Source: Streptomyces sp. NRRL S-244 (GTDB lineage Bacteria; Actinomycetota; Actinomycetes; Streptomycetales; Streptomycetaceae). Taken from it: a DNA stretch of 64,000 nucleotides. Below, piece after piece: positions 25,986-38,856 of this stretch. Location: contig NZ_JOCX01000009.1 of assembly GCF_000717915.1 (NCBI RefSeq), positions 62,001 through 126,000 of the forward strand. Reading direction: 5' to 3'. Position 1 is the first letter of the stretch, and the number at the start of each line of letters is the position of its first letter. The position numbers and the translations under genes were made by a program. The notes under the pieces were generated by a model. It did no database searches. It was not told where the DNA came from and was given only the letters and a program-made list of their open reading frames with translations.

Positions 25986-26612
25986 TCAGGCTCCGGCGGG
26001 GGCCTGCTCGGGCCGGGTGCGCTGGACGATCCAGGGGGTGTCCTGGTCACCGAGCACGATCTGCTGCGCGTCCCAGACGCCGTAGCGCGGGTTCACCTCG
26101 ATGTGCAGGGTCTTCGCGGCGGACGCGAGCTTGCCGACGGCCTTGTCCTGGCTGCCGTAGTGGTCGAAGAGCTTGTCGCGCAGCAGCTTGAAGCGGGCGT
26201 CGGCGTCGAGCTGCCCGGGCGCCAGCTGGGCCTGCTCCAGGGCCGCCGCGGTCAGCTTCTCGGCTCCGCCCGCCTTCTCCAGCTGGGCCTTGCGGAAGTC
26301 CTGGACCTCCTTCTCGCTGACGCTCACGCCCGCGTCCTCGGCGGCGCGCTCCAGGACGACGGTCTGGATCATCTTGTTGAGCTTGACGCGCTCCAGGCCG
26401 GGCGAGGACTGGATCAGCTGGGCGGCGGTGGACCCGGTTTCGTTCTGCGCCGCGCGGACGTCGTTCACCTGGGCCTGGAGCGCGGAGGTGGTGATGCGTT
26501 CGCCGCCGACGACGGCCGCGGTGCCGGGCCGGGCCTGGCCCGAGCAGGCGGTCAGCAGGGGGGCCGCCACGAGCAGGGCGGCGGAGACGGAGAGCGCAGT
26601 GCGACGGTGCAA
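25986..26612 (-). CDS. SurA N-terminal domain lipoprotein
   Basis: 208-residue predicted lipoprotein with lipobox LLTACSG (acylated Cys23), so it is exported and anchored outside. The mature part resembles the SurA/PrsA N-terminal chaperone domain (VVGGERITTSALQAQVNDVRAA, then long helices) but has no parvulin-type prolyl isomerase domain. It probably helps fold exported proteins. The start is a TTG, unusual but well supported: GGAGG ends five bases upstream and the signal peptide begins immediately (HRRTALSVSAALLVAAPLL). It lies directly upstream of mazG. Confidence 0.85.
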   Translation of the reverse strand: MHRRTALSVSAALLVAAPLLTACSGQARPGTAAVVGGERITTSALQAQVNDVRAAQNETGSTAAQLIQSSPGLERVKLNKMIQTVVLERAAEDAGVSVSEKEVQDFRKAQLEKAGGAEKLTAAALEQAQLAPGQLDADARFKLLRDKLFDHYGSQDKAVGKLASAAKTLHIEVNPRYGVWDAQQIVLGDQDTPWIVQRTRPEQAPAGA

Positions 26613-26805
26613 AGGAGCCTCCAGGGCCGGGAGATTGTGCGTCGGTGCACAAGGGGCCGTGCGGTGATCGATGGTATGCAGTCAAGCTGATCCGGGCCAC
26701 TGCTTCGACCAACGATTCCCCGGGTGTTGGGGTACGCGTCTGTTGATGTCGCAGCCACCCGGTGGCAACCCTGTGGTCGACCGGCGGTGCCAAGGTCGGC
26801 CCACC

Positions 26806-29235
26806 ATGTCGACACCGCACCGCTCGCCGCGCCGCCTGAGCCTGCGCGGCTCGGCCCTCGCCGCCCTGATCACGGTGGTGGCCGTCTGCGCCGGGGACGC
26901 GGTCGCCCGCGTGTTCCCGTACGGACACCGCCACCGCAGCATCAACGACCTCGGCAACCAGTTCGTCCCCTTCCACGCGCACCTGTGGGACCTCCTGCAC
27001 GGGCGGGCGGAGGGCGGGCTGCTGTTCAACTGGCAGTCCGGCTTCGGGACGAGTTTCCTGCCCGACTTCGGCACGTACCTCTCCAGCCCGTTCGCGGTGC
27101 TCGTCGGCCTCTTCCCGCGCGAGGACATCGACCTCGCGGTGTACGTGGTCACCGTGCTGAAGATGGCCGCGGCCGCGGCGGCGATGGCCTGGCTGCTGCG
27201 CACGCAGCGGCGCGGGCCGTGGTGGGCGGCGGGCCTGCTGGGGGCCTCGTACGCGCTGTGCGGCTGGTCGGTGATCGAGGCCTCGTACAACCCGATGTGG
27301 CTGGACGGGCTGATCGCGTTCCCGCTCCTGTGTCTGACGGGTGAATGGGCGCTGCGCAGGCGCCGGCCCGCCGCCGCCGTCCTCGTGGTGGCGCTCTGCT
27401 GGACGGCGAACTTCTACACGGCGTACATGGCGACACTGGGCGCGGCGCTGGTGCTCCTGGTACGGGTGGTGCTGACGCGCGAGGGCGTACGGGGGCGGCT
27501 GCCGGTGCTCGTCCGGGGTGCCGGAACGACCCTGCTGGGCATCGCGGTGTCCGCGCCGGTGCTGGTGCCGCTCTTCCTGAGCTCGAAGCAGGCGTACCCG
27601 GGGTGGACGCGGCAGTTCGACCCGGTGTCCTGGCCGGACCTGTTCGCGCGGATCCTGCCCGCGACGTACTCCTTCTCCTCGCCGGCGCTGTTCGTGGGCA
27701 CGGGGACGCTGCTGCTGGTGGCGGCCCTGCCGTTCCACGCGGCGGTGCCCGTGCGCACCCGCCTGTGGTGGGCGGGGCTGACCGCGGCCGTGCTGGTCTC
27801 CTTCCAGTGGACACCCACGCATCTGGCCTGGCACGTCTTCGCGACCCCGAACGGCAGCCCGTACCGGCAGACGTTCGTGCTGGCCGGGGTGGCCGTGATC
27901 GCCGCGTGGACCGGGCTGGCGGCCGGGCCGCCGAAGCCGCGGGCGCTGGCGGCGGGGGCGGCGGTGCTGGCCGCGGCGGCCGCGGCGGCGAGCGCCAGCA
28001 CGCTGGCGACGACGTGGGGCTTGGGGCTGTTCTGCGGCGGCCTGGCACTGGCGGCGGGGGCCTGGTGGTCCCTGCGCCACCGCAGGCTGGTGCTCCCGGC
28101 GGCCGGGGTGCTGGCGCTCGTACTGATCGGGCAGGCGGCCGCGACGACGGCGTTCGGGCACAAGGGCAAGCTGGGCGGGCTGGACGACTACCCCTCGTGG
28201 GGCGCGGCGCACACGGCCCGCTCCGCGGCGCTGGCCGGCGCCGAGGGCTGGCCCGCGTACCGCACGGACCCGAGCCGGCCGGCGCTGACGGGCAACGATC
28301 CGCTGCTGCTGGGCGGGGAGGGCGGCGCGTACTACAGCAGCCACACCCCGGACGTGTTCACGCGGACGATGGTGGCGCTCGGTGCGGGCTGGACCTCGCG
28401 CGGGCGCAACGTGCAGAGCATCGACAACCCGGTGACGGACGCGGTCTTCGCGGTCGGCGCCCGCTTGCGGCCCGACGGCACGATCAGCCGCGCGCAGGCC
28501 GTCCCGCCGCTGGTCACGATCCGCCCGCCGGGGCCCGTGCCCTCGTACGGCGCGGCCGACGGGCCCCCGTTCGCCAACCAGGAGCTGCTGCTGGGCGCCA
28601 AGGTGTACGAGGACCCCGTCGCGCCCGGGGTGTGCCGCGCGGGCACGGAGGCGTACTTGTGGGCCCCGGAGTACAACGCGACGGCCCGCCTCGCGGACGG
28701 CCGCGCCTTCCGGCTGAACGGCAACGCCCCGCGCAACCGGGCGGCCCTCCAGCCGCTGGGCGCCTCCCGGGGAGCCTCCTCGGCGCTGGTCTTCGACGCT
28801 CCCGCACCGCCGCGCTGGGCCCTGTCCTGCCTGGACCGCACCCGCCTGGACCCGGCGGTGGCCGCCCTGAGGGCGAGCGCGCCGACGGCGCTGCGGGTCG
28901 GCTCCTCGACGGTCAGCGCCACCGTCCCGGCGGGCACCGCGGGCACGGCGGTCCTCTCCTCCCCGGCGATCGCGGGCTGGACCTGCAACGGCCGGCCCGC
29001 CACGTCCTACCTGGGCCTGGTCTCCGTCCCGCTGACCCCCGACACGACCACCGTCTCCTGCTCCTTCCGCCCCCCGGGCCTCGTCCCGGGCACGGCGGTC
29101 GCGGCCGCGTCCCTGCTGCTCCTGGCCGGGCTGCTCGTGGCGGAGCGCCGCCGCAGGCCCCGGACCGGCCGCCCCGCCGGTCCGGACGCCCCGGAGGCCG
29201 GCGCACCCGCGGAGCTCGCCGCGGCCAGGGCCTGA
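26806..29235 (+). CDS. YfhO-family polytopic membrane protein
   Basis: 809-residue integral membrane protein of the YfhO type (GT-C-like glycosyltransferase group). One helix near residue 15 is followed by a loop with NDLGNQFVPFHAHLWDLLHG, which in this family holds acidic residues facing outside. About ten more helices run to residue 450, a soluble extracytoplasmic domain spans about 450-755 and a last helix sits near 760-785. B. subtilis YfhO is linked to lipoteichoic acid glycosylation; by analogy this may modify a cell-surface polymer. ATG 26806 sits 193 bases from the divergent lipoprotein gene. Its end is only 10 bases from the convergent kinase. Confidence 0.85.
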   Translation: MSTPHRSPRRLSLRGSALAALITVVAVCAGDAVARVFPYGHRHRSINDLGNQFVPFHAHLWDLLHGRAEGGLLFNWQSGFGTSFLPDFGTYLSSPFAVLVGLFPREDIDLAVYVVTVLKMAAAAAAMAWLLRTQRRGPWWAAGLLGASYALCGWSVIEASYNPMWLDGLIAFPLLCLTGEWALRRRRPAAAVLVVALCWTANFYTAYMATLGAALVLLVRVVLTREGVRGRLPVLVRGAGTTLLGIAVSAPVLVPLFLSSKQAYPGWTRQFDPVSWPDLFARILPATYSFSSPALFVGTGTLLLVAALPFHAAVPVRTRLWWAGLTAAVLVSFQWTPTHLAWHVFATPNGSPYRQTFVLAGVAVIAAWTGLAAGPPKPRALAAGAAVLAAAAAAASASTLATTWGLGLFCGGLALAAGAWWSLRHRRLVLPAAGVLALVLIGQAAATTAFGHKGKLGGLDDYPSWGAAHTARSAALAGAEGWPAYRTDPSRPALTGNDPLLLGGEGGAYYSSHTPDVFTRTMVALGAGWTSRGRNVQSIDNPVTDAVFAVGARLRPDGTISRAQAVPPLVTIRPPGPVPSYGAADGPPFANQELLLGAKVYEDPVAPGVCRAGTEAYLWAPEYNATARLADGRAFRLNGNAPRNRAALQPLGASRGASSALVFDAPAPPRWALSCLDRTRLDPAVAALRASAPTALRVGSSTVSATVPAGTAGTAVLSSPAIAGWTCNGRPATSYLGLVSVPLTPDTTTVSCSFRPPGLVPGTAVAAASLLLLAGLLVAERRRRPRTGRPAGPDAPEAGAPAELAAARA

Positions 29236-29245
29236 GCGGGGAGCC

Positions 29246-30763
29246 TCAGCGGACCTGGCTGAGCCATTGGAGGGTGCGGCGGACCTCCGTGGAGAAGGGG
29301 TGCGACGGGCCGTGGACGCGGTCCGCGTCGAACAGCAGCCGGACCAGGGTGTCGTGGGCCGCCGGCCGGTCGCCCAGGGAGAGCAGCAGCTGGGCTATCC
29401 GGCGGCGGACCTCCAGCGGGAGGCCGGGGTCCGGGTTCGCGTAGTGGTTCTCGAACAGCGGGAGCAGCGAGCGGTATTCGGCCAGGGCCGCCCCCGGCGC
29501 GTCGAGCTGTTCCAGGCACTGCGCCGCGTCGTAGCGGAAGCGCAGGGACTGCGGGTCGCCCGCCGGGAACTCGTCGGCGAGGCGGCGCAGCTCGGGCAGG
29601 GCGCGGCGGTACTGGCCGTCGTCCATCAGCGTGGCCGCGTACTGCTTGCGCAGCGAGCGGACCACCGTGGAGTGCTCGCCGTGCTCGGCCGCCGCGGCCG
29701 GCAGGATCCCGCCGAGGATGTCCACGGCCTGGGTGAGCCGGCCCTGTTCCAGGAGGCTGCGGGCCTCGTCCACCGCGGCCGGGATGTCCGGCTTGGGCGG
29801 CGTCTGCGGCGTGGGCGGTGTCGTCGGCTGCGGCGGGATGGTGGCGGCGCGGTCCGGCCAGGGGGCCTGCGGGCGCAGGAAGGGGCGGGTCGGGTCGAGC
29901 GCGGCCGCCGGGATGCCCTGCTTGGGCAGCAGCGGCGTGAGGGCCTCGTACACGTGCTGCGCGGAGGCCGGCCGGTCCTGCGGGTCCTTCGCCAGGAGGT
30001 GCAGCAGGACCGCCTCCAGCTGGTGCGGGACCTCCGGGCGCAGCCGGCGCACCGGGACCGGCGGCTCGTACAGGTGGCGGTGCAGGACGCCGAGCGCGGT
30101 GGACCCGGCGAACGGGACGTTGCCGCTGAGGAGTTCGTACAGCAGCACGCCGAGGGCGTAGAGGTCGGTGTACGGGCCGACGGCGCCGCCCATCGCCTGC
30201 TCGGGCGCCATGTACGCCGGGCTGCCGATCGGAGTGCCGGTGCTGGTGAGGCGGGTGGTGTCGGTGTCCATCACCGAGGCGACACCGAGGTCCAGGACCA
30301 GCACGGTGCCGTCCGGGCGGACCATCACGTTGCGCGGCTTCAGGTCGCGGTGCACGATCGGCACCGCGTGCACGGCCGACAGCACCCCGCACAGCTGCGC
30401 GATCACGGCGACCGCCCACGGCCAGGGGTACGGGTCGTGCTGCGCGAGGTGGTCGGCGAGGTCGGTGCCCTCGACGTAGCCCATGACGAGGAACAGCTCG
30501 TCGCCGTCGCTGCCCGCGTCGTGGACGGTGACGAGGCCCGGGTGGTCCACCTGCGCCGTCACCCGGCATTCGCGCACGAAGCGGCGGCGCAGCTCGTCGG
30601 CGACGGAGCCGGGGCCGGCCACCTTGTCGGGGCGCAGCAGCTTGACGGCGACGCGGCGGTCCAGCCGCTGGTCGTACGCCGTCCAGACCTGGCCCATGCC
30701 GCCCTGTCCCAGGACGGAGGCCAGCCGGTAGCGCTCGCCGATGATCCGGTCGCCCTCGGTCAC
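29246..30763 (-). CDS. Serine/threonine protein kinase with C-terminal TPR-like region
   Basis: 505-residue Hanks-type kinase. The kinase domain (about 10-270) has the glycine loop GQGGMGQVW, Lys41 in VAVKLL, the catalytic loop IVHRDLKPRNVMV (HRD at 138-140), DLG in place of DFG at 158-160, and GSPAYMAPEQ. No transmembrane helix is visible. Residues about 325-505 form helical repeats resembling TPRs, so it probably binds protein partners in the cytoplasm. It starts with GTG overlapping the stop of the upstream membrane-protein gene by four bases, so the pair is coupled and that membrane protein may localise or receive its signal. Confidence 0.92.
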   Translation of the reverse strand: MTEGDRIIGERYRLASVLGQGGMGQVWTAYDQRLDRRVAVKLLRPDKVAGPGSVADELRRRFVRECRVTAQVDHPGLVTVHDAGSDGDELFLVMGYVEGTDLADHLAQHDPYPWPWAVAVIAQLCGVLSAVHAVPIVHRDLKPRNVMVRPDGTVLVLDLGVASVMDTDTTRLTSTGTPIGSPAYMAPEQAMGGAVGPYTDLYALGVLLYELLSGNVPFAGSTALGVLHRHLYEPPVPVRRLRPEVPHQLEAVLLHLLAKDPQDRPASAQHVYEALTPLLPKQGIPAAALDPTRPFLRPQAPWPDRAATIPPQPTTPPTPQTPPKPDIPAAVDEARSLLEQGRLTQAVDILGGILPAAAAEHGEHSTVVRSLRKQYAATLMDDGQYRRALPELRRLADEFPAGDPQSLRFRYDAAQCLEQLDAPGAALAEYRSLLPLFENHYANPDPGLPLEVRRRIAQLLLSLGDRPAAHDTLVRLLFDADRVHGPSHPFSTEVRRTLQWLSQVR

Positions 30764-31401
30764 CGGGCCGTGCCCTCACCGTCGTTGCCGGGGGCGTGCG
30801 GGTGGGGGTTGGGGTGCGGGTGCGGCGTCTGCTTGCGCAGCAGTTCGCTCAGCTCGTCGAGCTCGGCGCGGACCTGCCCGATGCGCGGCGGGGTGGCCGG
30901 GCCGGGAGCGGGGGCCGGAGCCGGAGTGGGCGTGGGCGTGGGCGTGGGCGTCTGGTGCTGCGCCGGCGGGTACCCGTACGCCGGGCGCTGCGGCTGCTGC
31001 TGCGGTACGTACGGCGCGGGCTGCGCCGGGTACCAGGGGGCGGTGACGGCCGCCGCCCGTGCCGCCGAGTGGTGCTGGATGTCGGCGACGAGGAAGTAGA
31101 CGCAGGTCAGGAACCCGGTGATGATGACGCCGAAGGCGCCCGTATTGCCCTGCCAGCCGTTGGTCTCGGGCGTCGGGTCGGCGCCGATCAGCGCGACCCA
31201 GGCGACGGTGAGCACGCAGTTGGCGGCCAGCAGCCACCAGTCCCGGGGCTTGCGGGTGACGACCGCGAGCCGCAGCATCGTGCCCCAGCCCAGGAAGCCG
31301 CAGCTCAGGACGGGCAGCAGGGCGAACAGCACGCGCAGTGCCACGACTCCCCCGGTACTGGGCTGGGGGCCTTGCTGCGGCGGGAGGCCGGGGCCGTGCA
31401 T
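30760..31401 (-). CDS. Membrane protein co-translated with the Ser/Thr kinase
   Basis: 213 residues from ATG 31401 (AGGAG upstream). A short Pro/Gln-rich N-terminus, then four hydrophobic segments between about residues 18 and 110 (VVALRVLFALLPVLSCGFLG is the first). A Pro/Gln/Tyr-rich cytoplasmic tail contains a PTPTPTPTPAPAPAPG stretch, then a short coiled-coil-like segment (RAELDELSELLRK) and a His/Pro-rich end. The last codons overlap the kinase start. The disordered tail may be a docking or phosphorylation site for that kinase; this is inference. No known family is recognised. Confidence 0.75.
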   Translation of the reverse strand: MHGPGLPPQQGPQPSTGGVVALRVLFALLPVLSCGFLGWGTMLRLAVVTRKPRDWWLLAANCVLTVAWVALIGADPTPETNGWQGNTGAFGVIITGFLTCVYFLVADIQHHSAARAAAVTAPWYPAQPAPYVPQQQPQRPAYGYPPAQHQTPTPTPTPTPAPAPAPGPATPPRIGQVRAELDELSELLRKQTPHPHPNPHPHAPGNDGEGTAR

Positions 31402-31614
31402 CGCTGCTCCTGACGGACCGTGTCGACGAAGTTTCGGGTCTGAGCGTATACAGCGTTTCCGGCCGCCAGTGAGGGGATGCGCGCAACCGTTGCAGGGTCG
31501 CCGCACAGCTCCCGGCGGGCGCGGGCCGCAGGGGGCGCGCGGAAATCGTGGACGCCCCCTGACAGGCGGCGACTACCCTCGGCAGTCGAGTTGTTGTTCC
31601 AGGGGGGAATCCAC

Positions 31615-32472
31615 ATGCGAAGCCGGACCATCGGCGTGTCGGTGCTGACCACGACGGCCTTGTTCGGACTGACGACGGCCTGCGCGCCGGTCGGCGGGAG
31701 CAAGGCCGCCGACATCGGCCGGGCGGCCCGGGCCGCCGCGCCGGCCTCGGCCGGGGCCACGCCCCCGCCGGCCGCGAAGGGCAAGGGGGCGGGCAAGGGC
31801 ACCGGCATGCTCGCGGACCTGTCGGGTGCCGAGATCCTGAGCCAGGCGCACGAGGCCATGCGCAAGGTCGAATCGGCCCGTGTCGTCGCGAAGATGCACG
31901 AGGAGGGCAGCCCGGTCGAGTTCGACCTCATCCTCGACAAGAAGGGCAGCTGCAAGGGGGCGGTCCGGTACGACGGGATGGGCAAGGTGGACCTGATCAA
32001 GTCCACGGACCTCATCCACTTCAAGGGCGACGCCGACTACTGGCGGAGTACGGCGGCGAAGGAGCACGCCCCCAAGAAACAGGCGGAGGCGATGGTCACG
32101 ATGCTCGCCGACCGCTGGCTGAAGATGCCGGTCTCCGACGCCAAGGCTTCCGCGATGAAGCACCTCTGCGACATGGACAAGCTGACGGACGGCGGCGGCC
32201 GGCCCAACCCGCTGGCCCGCAAGGGCGAGACGGTCACCATCGACGGCAAGCAGGCGCTGGCGGTCGTCACGGCCGCCAAGAACGGCACGGAGACCGACTA
32301 CATCGCCACCCAGGGCACTCCGTACGTCCTCAAGTCCACCGTCTCGGGGGACGAGACCGGAGAGATCCTCTTCTCGGACTTCGGGACCCCGGTCGACACG
32401 GCCCTGCCGGAGGGCGCGGACGTCCTGGACCTGTCGAAGCTGGGCGACGGCGGACCGGCCGAGACGGTCTGA
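31615..32472 (+). CDS. Predicted lipoprotein, LppX/LprG-like
   Basis: 285-residue exported lipoprotein: signal peptide with lipobox LTTAC (Cys23), an Ala/Pro/Lys-rich linker to about residue 62, then an LppX/LprAFG-like half-barrel (ILSQAHEAMRKVESARVVAKM, VEFDLILDKKGSCKGAVRY, then HFKGDADYWRS). Relatives in mycobacteria bind and move lipids or lipoglycans between membrane and wall; in Streptomyces the ligand is unknown. The ATG at 31615 is preceded by AGGGGGGA. It is divergent from the kinase/membrane-protein pair and convergent with mfd, separated from mfd by a terminator. Confidence 0.82.
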   Translation: MRSRTIGVSVLTTTALFGLTTACAPVGGSKAADIGRAARAAAPASAGATPPPAAKGKGAGKGTGMLADLSGAEILSQAHEAMRKVESARVVAKMHEEGSPVEFDLILDKKGSCKGAVRYDGMGKVDLIKSTDLIHFKGDADYWRSTAAKEHAPKKQAEAMVTMLADRWLKMPVSDAKASAMKHLCDMDKLTDGGGRPNPLARKGETVTIDGKQALAVVTAAKNGTETDYIATQGTPYVLKSTVSGDETGEILFSDFGTPVDTALPEGADVLDLSKLGDGGPAETV

Positions 32473-32490
32473 GCCTTCGCGGCCCGCGCG

Positions 32491-32520
32491 GCGGCCGGGG
32501 ACCCCGGGATCCCCGGCCGC
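32491..32520. terminator. Terminator between lipoprotein gene and mfd
   Basis: A perfect 11-base-pair stem (GCGGCCGGGGA and complement) with an 8-base loop lies between convergent genes. Confidence 0.8.
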
Positions 32521-32527
32521 GTACGCC

Positions 32528-36061
<3,534 letters not shown>

Positions 36062-36201
36062 GAAAGGAGGCTTCCGTCCGGTGAAGGGGCAACGCGAAGG
36101 ACCCGACACGTCTCACGGGCCGGGGCTTCCCACCCTACGACGCCCCACGGTCCCCCGCGCGAGGGATTGCGGCCACCGCGAGGAGCGCCGGCCCGGGAAC
36201 G

Positions 36202-36246
36202 CCGTCGGTCCCGGCCGGCCCCCGAAGGGCTGACCGGGACCGGCGG
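36202..36246 (-). terminator. Terminator after the second ABC permease gene
   Basis: A 13-base-pair stem with one G-T pair (arm CCGTCGGTCCCGG) lies 25 bases past the permease stop codon and before mfd. The rest of the 209-base gap to mfd shows nothing further. Confidence 0.7.
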
Positions 36247-36270
36247 TCCCCCGAACGAACGCTGAGCCGG

Positions 36271-38856
36271 CTACTCGCTCGCGATCGCGTTCAGTACGTT
36301 CATCCGCCCCGCCCGGAAGGCCGGGACCAGTGCGGCGAACAGGCCCACGAAGGCCGACCCGGCGAACACGCCGATGATCGTCGGCCAGGGGATCTCCAGC
36401 ACCTTCAGGCCCTCGAGGGCGAGCAGCTGCTGTGCGGTGGCTCCCCAGCCCATGCCCAGGCCGAGGCCCAGCAGGGCGCCGAAGAGGGCGATGACCACCG
36501 ACTCCAGGCGGATCATGCGGCGCAGCTGGCGGCGGGAGAGGCCGATGGCGCGCATCAGGCCGATCTCGCGGGTCCGCTCGACCACCGAGAGGGCCAGGGT
36601 GTTCACGACACCCAGGACCGCCACGATGATCGCGAGGCCGAGCAGCCCGTAGACCATGTTCAGCAGCTGGCCGACCTGGTCCTTGAGGGACTTCTTGTAG
36701 TCGGTCTGGTTCTGCACCTGGTACTGGGGGTACTCCGCGAGCGCGCCCTTGACGGCGGTGTACGCGGCGTCCGCCTTCCCGTCGGCGGCCTTGGCCAGCA
36801 GCATGAACGGCCGCGGCATCCGGTCGGCCGGCAGGAACTGCTCGGCGGTCGCGGTGCTGATGTACATCACGCCCTTGTCGAGGTTGCCCTCGTCGGAGGT
36901 GATCGCGGCGACCTTCAGCTTGGTCGTCTGACCACCGGTGAAGGCGACCGTCAGCTCGTCGCCGACCTTGACGTGGTGCTCGTCCGCGAAGAGCGAGCCG
37001 ACCGACATCGCGCCCTTGCCGTACGCCGCCGCGTGCTCACCGGCGATCATCTTGCGCCGGACGTCCTGGGCGTACGTCGGGTCGTTGACGCTGATGCCGT
37101 CGTCCTTGACGAAGCCGTCGGGGGCGGTGACCTTCGCCTCCACCTCCCGGTACGCGGTGACGTGGTCGAGGTCCTTGGTGGCGCGCAGCGCCTGCTCGGC
37201 CTGCGGCATGATCGGCTGGCCGGTCTGGGACTGGACGATGTAGTCCGCGCCGACCGACTTGTCGAGCTCGTCGGTGGCGGAGGCCACCATCGAGGAGCCG
37301 ACCACCGACAGGCAGGCGACCAGCGCCAGTCCGATCATCAGCGCGGCGGCGGTGGCGCCGGTACGGCGCGGGTTGCGCAGCGCGTTGCGCTCGGCGAGGC
37401 GGCCGACGGACCCGAAGGGCCGCAGGACGATGCCGGAGAGCAGGCGGACCACGAGGCCGGCGAGCAGCGGGCCGATCACGATGAAGCCGATGAGGGTGAA
37501 CAGCACGCCCAGGGACAGCCACAGCGAGCCGGCGGCGGCCTTGTCGGCGCCCGCGGCGAGGAACAGGCCCGCGCCGCCGATGCCGGTGAGCACCAGGCCC
37601 ACGGCGGCCCGGATGCGGCCGGCCTTCTTGTCGCCGGGGGTGCCGGCGTCGCGCAGGGCGGCCATCGGGGAGACCTTGCCGGCCCGGCGGGCCGGGATGA
37701 AGGCGGAGACGACGGTGACGACGATGCCGAGCACCAGGCCGACGACCGGGGTGGTCCAGGCGACGGTCAGGTCGTCTGTGGACAGGTGCATGCCCATCTG
37801 GCCCATGAGCTGCATCAGGCCGACGGCCAGGCCCACACCGGCGCCGACCCCGAGGATCGAGCCGACCAGGCCGAGCAGGAAGGCCTCGACGATCACGGAC
37901 TTGAGCACCTGGCCGCTGTCGGCGCCGATGGCGCGCATCAGGCCGATCTCGCGGGTCCGCTGGGCGACCAGCATCGAGAAGGTGTTGAAGATGAGGAAGA
38001 TGCCGACGAGGAAGGCGATTCCGGCGAAGCCGAGCATCACGTACTTCATGACGTTGAGGAAGGAGCCGACGTCCTTGCGGTTGGCGTCCGAAGCCTCCTT
38101 CGCGGTCTGGAGCTTGTACGTGTCCGCGCCGACGGCCTTGGCGACGTTCGCCTTCAGCTGGGTGTCGCTGACCCCGTCCTTCGCGGTGACGTTGACGTGC
38201 GTGAAGAGGCCGGGGCCGCCGAGCAGCTTCTCCTGCGCGGTGGCGGTGTCGAAGTAGACGATGGCCGCGCCCGGGTTGGTCACGGTGAAGGTGGCGATAC
38301 CGCTGATCTTGGCGCGGATGTCGCCGGTGATGGCGATGGTGCGCAGCTCGTCGCCGAGCCCCAGGTGGTGCTTCTTCGCGGTGTCCGCGTCGACCATCAT
38401 CTCGGTCGGGCCGCGCGGGGCCTGGCCTGAGGTGATCTTCATGGACTTGAGCTCGTTGTCGTTCCAGTTGCCCGCGATGGTCGGGGCGCCGGTGGTCGAG
38501 CCCATGTTCTCGTTCTTGGCGTTGACGACCGTGACGGACATCGAGACGACGGCGCCCTCGGCGCCCTTGACGCCCTCGGCCTTCTGCACCTGCTCGACGG
38601 CGGAGGCGGGCAGCACCTCGGGCTTGCCGCGGTTCGGGTTGTCCTCGCCGTCCTGGGCCGCCTTCGGGGTGACCGTGACGTTGGCGCTGGTGACGCCGAA
38701 CAGCTTGTCGAAGGTGGTGTTCATGGTGTCGGTGAACACCAGGGTGCCGCAGACGAAGGCCACGGAGAGCAGGACGGCGACGGCGGAGAGCGCCATCCGC
38801 CCCTTGTGCGCGACGAAGTTGCGCCGCGAGGTCTTCAGTACGGTGCCGGCGCTCAC
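36271..38856 (-). CDS. ABC transporter permease with two FtsX domains (second system)
   Basis: 861-residue membrane protein with the same plan as the permease at 9587-12139. An N-terminal helix is followed by a MacB-core-like exterior domain (about 45-265), FtsX domain 1 (about 275-415, with IGLMRAIGADSGQV), two linker helices (about 430-500), a second exterior domain (about 525-720), and FtsX domain 2 (about 735-861, with IGLMRAIGLSRRQL). The GTG start at 38856 overlaps the ATPase stop by four bases (GTGA), so the two are translationally coupled. The substrate is unknown. Confidence 0.92.
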   Translation of the reverse strand: MSAGTVLKTSRRNFVAHKGRMALSAVAVLLSVAFVCGTLVFTDTMNTTFDKLFGVTSANVTVTPKAAQDGEDNPNRGKPEVLPASAVEQVQKAEGVKGAEGAVVSMSVTVVNAKNENMGSTTGAPTIAGNWNDNELKSMKITSGQAPRGPTEMMVDADTAKKHHLGLGDELRTIAITGDIRAKISGIATFTVTNPGAAIVYFDTATAQEKLLGGPGLFTHVNVTAKDGVSDTQLKANVAKAVGADTYKLQTAKEASDANRKDVGSFLNVMKYVMLGFAGIAFLVGIFLIFNTFSMLVAQRTREIGLMRAIGADSGQVLKSVIVEAFLLGLVGSILGVGAGVGLAVGLMQLMGQMGMHLSTDDLTVAWTTPVVGLVLGIVVTVVSAFIPARRAGKVSPMAALRDAGTPGDKKAGRIRAAVGLVLTGIGGAGLFLAAGADKAAAGSLWLSLGVLFTLIGFIVIGPLLAGLVVRLLSGIVLRPFGSVGRLAERNALRNPRRTGATAAALMIGLALVACLSVVGSSMVASATDELDKSVGADYIVQSQTGQPIMPQAEQALRATKDLDHVTAYREVEAKVTAPDGFVKDDGISVNDPTYAQDVRRKMIAGEHAAAYGKGAMSVGSLFADEHHVKVGDELTVAFTGGQTTKLKVAAITSDEGNLDKGVMYISTATAEQFLPADRMPRPFMLLAKAADGKADAAYTAVKGALAEYPQYQVQNQTDYKKSLKDQVGQLLNMVYGLLGLAIIVAVLGVVNTLALSVVERTREIGLMRAIGLSRRQLRRMIRLESVVIALFGALLGLGLGMGWGATAQQLLALEGLKVLEIPWPTIIGVFAGSAFVGLFAALVPAFRAGRMNVLNAIASE

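Noticed and set aside
26047..28344. 765-codon minus-strand frame
   Set aside because: Antisense to the YfhO-type gene and out of frame with the SurA-like lipoprotein gene; no domain is recognisable.
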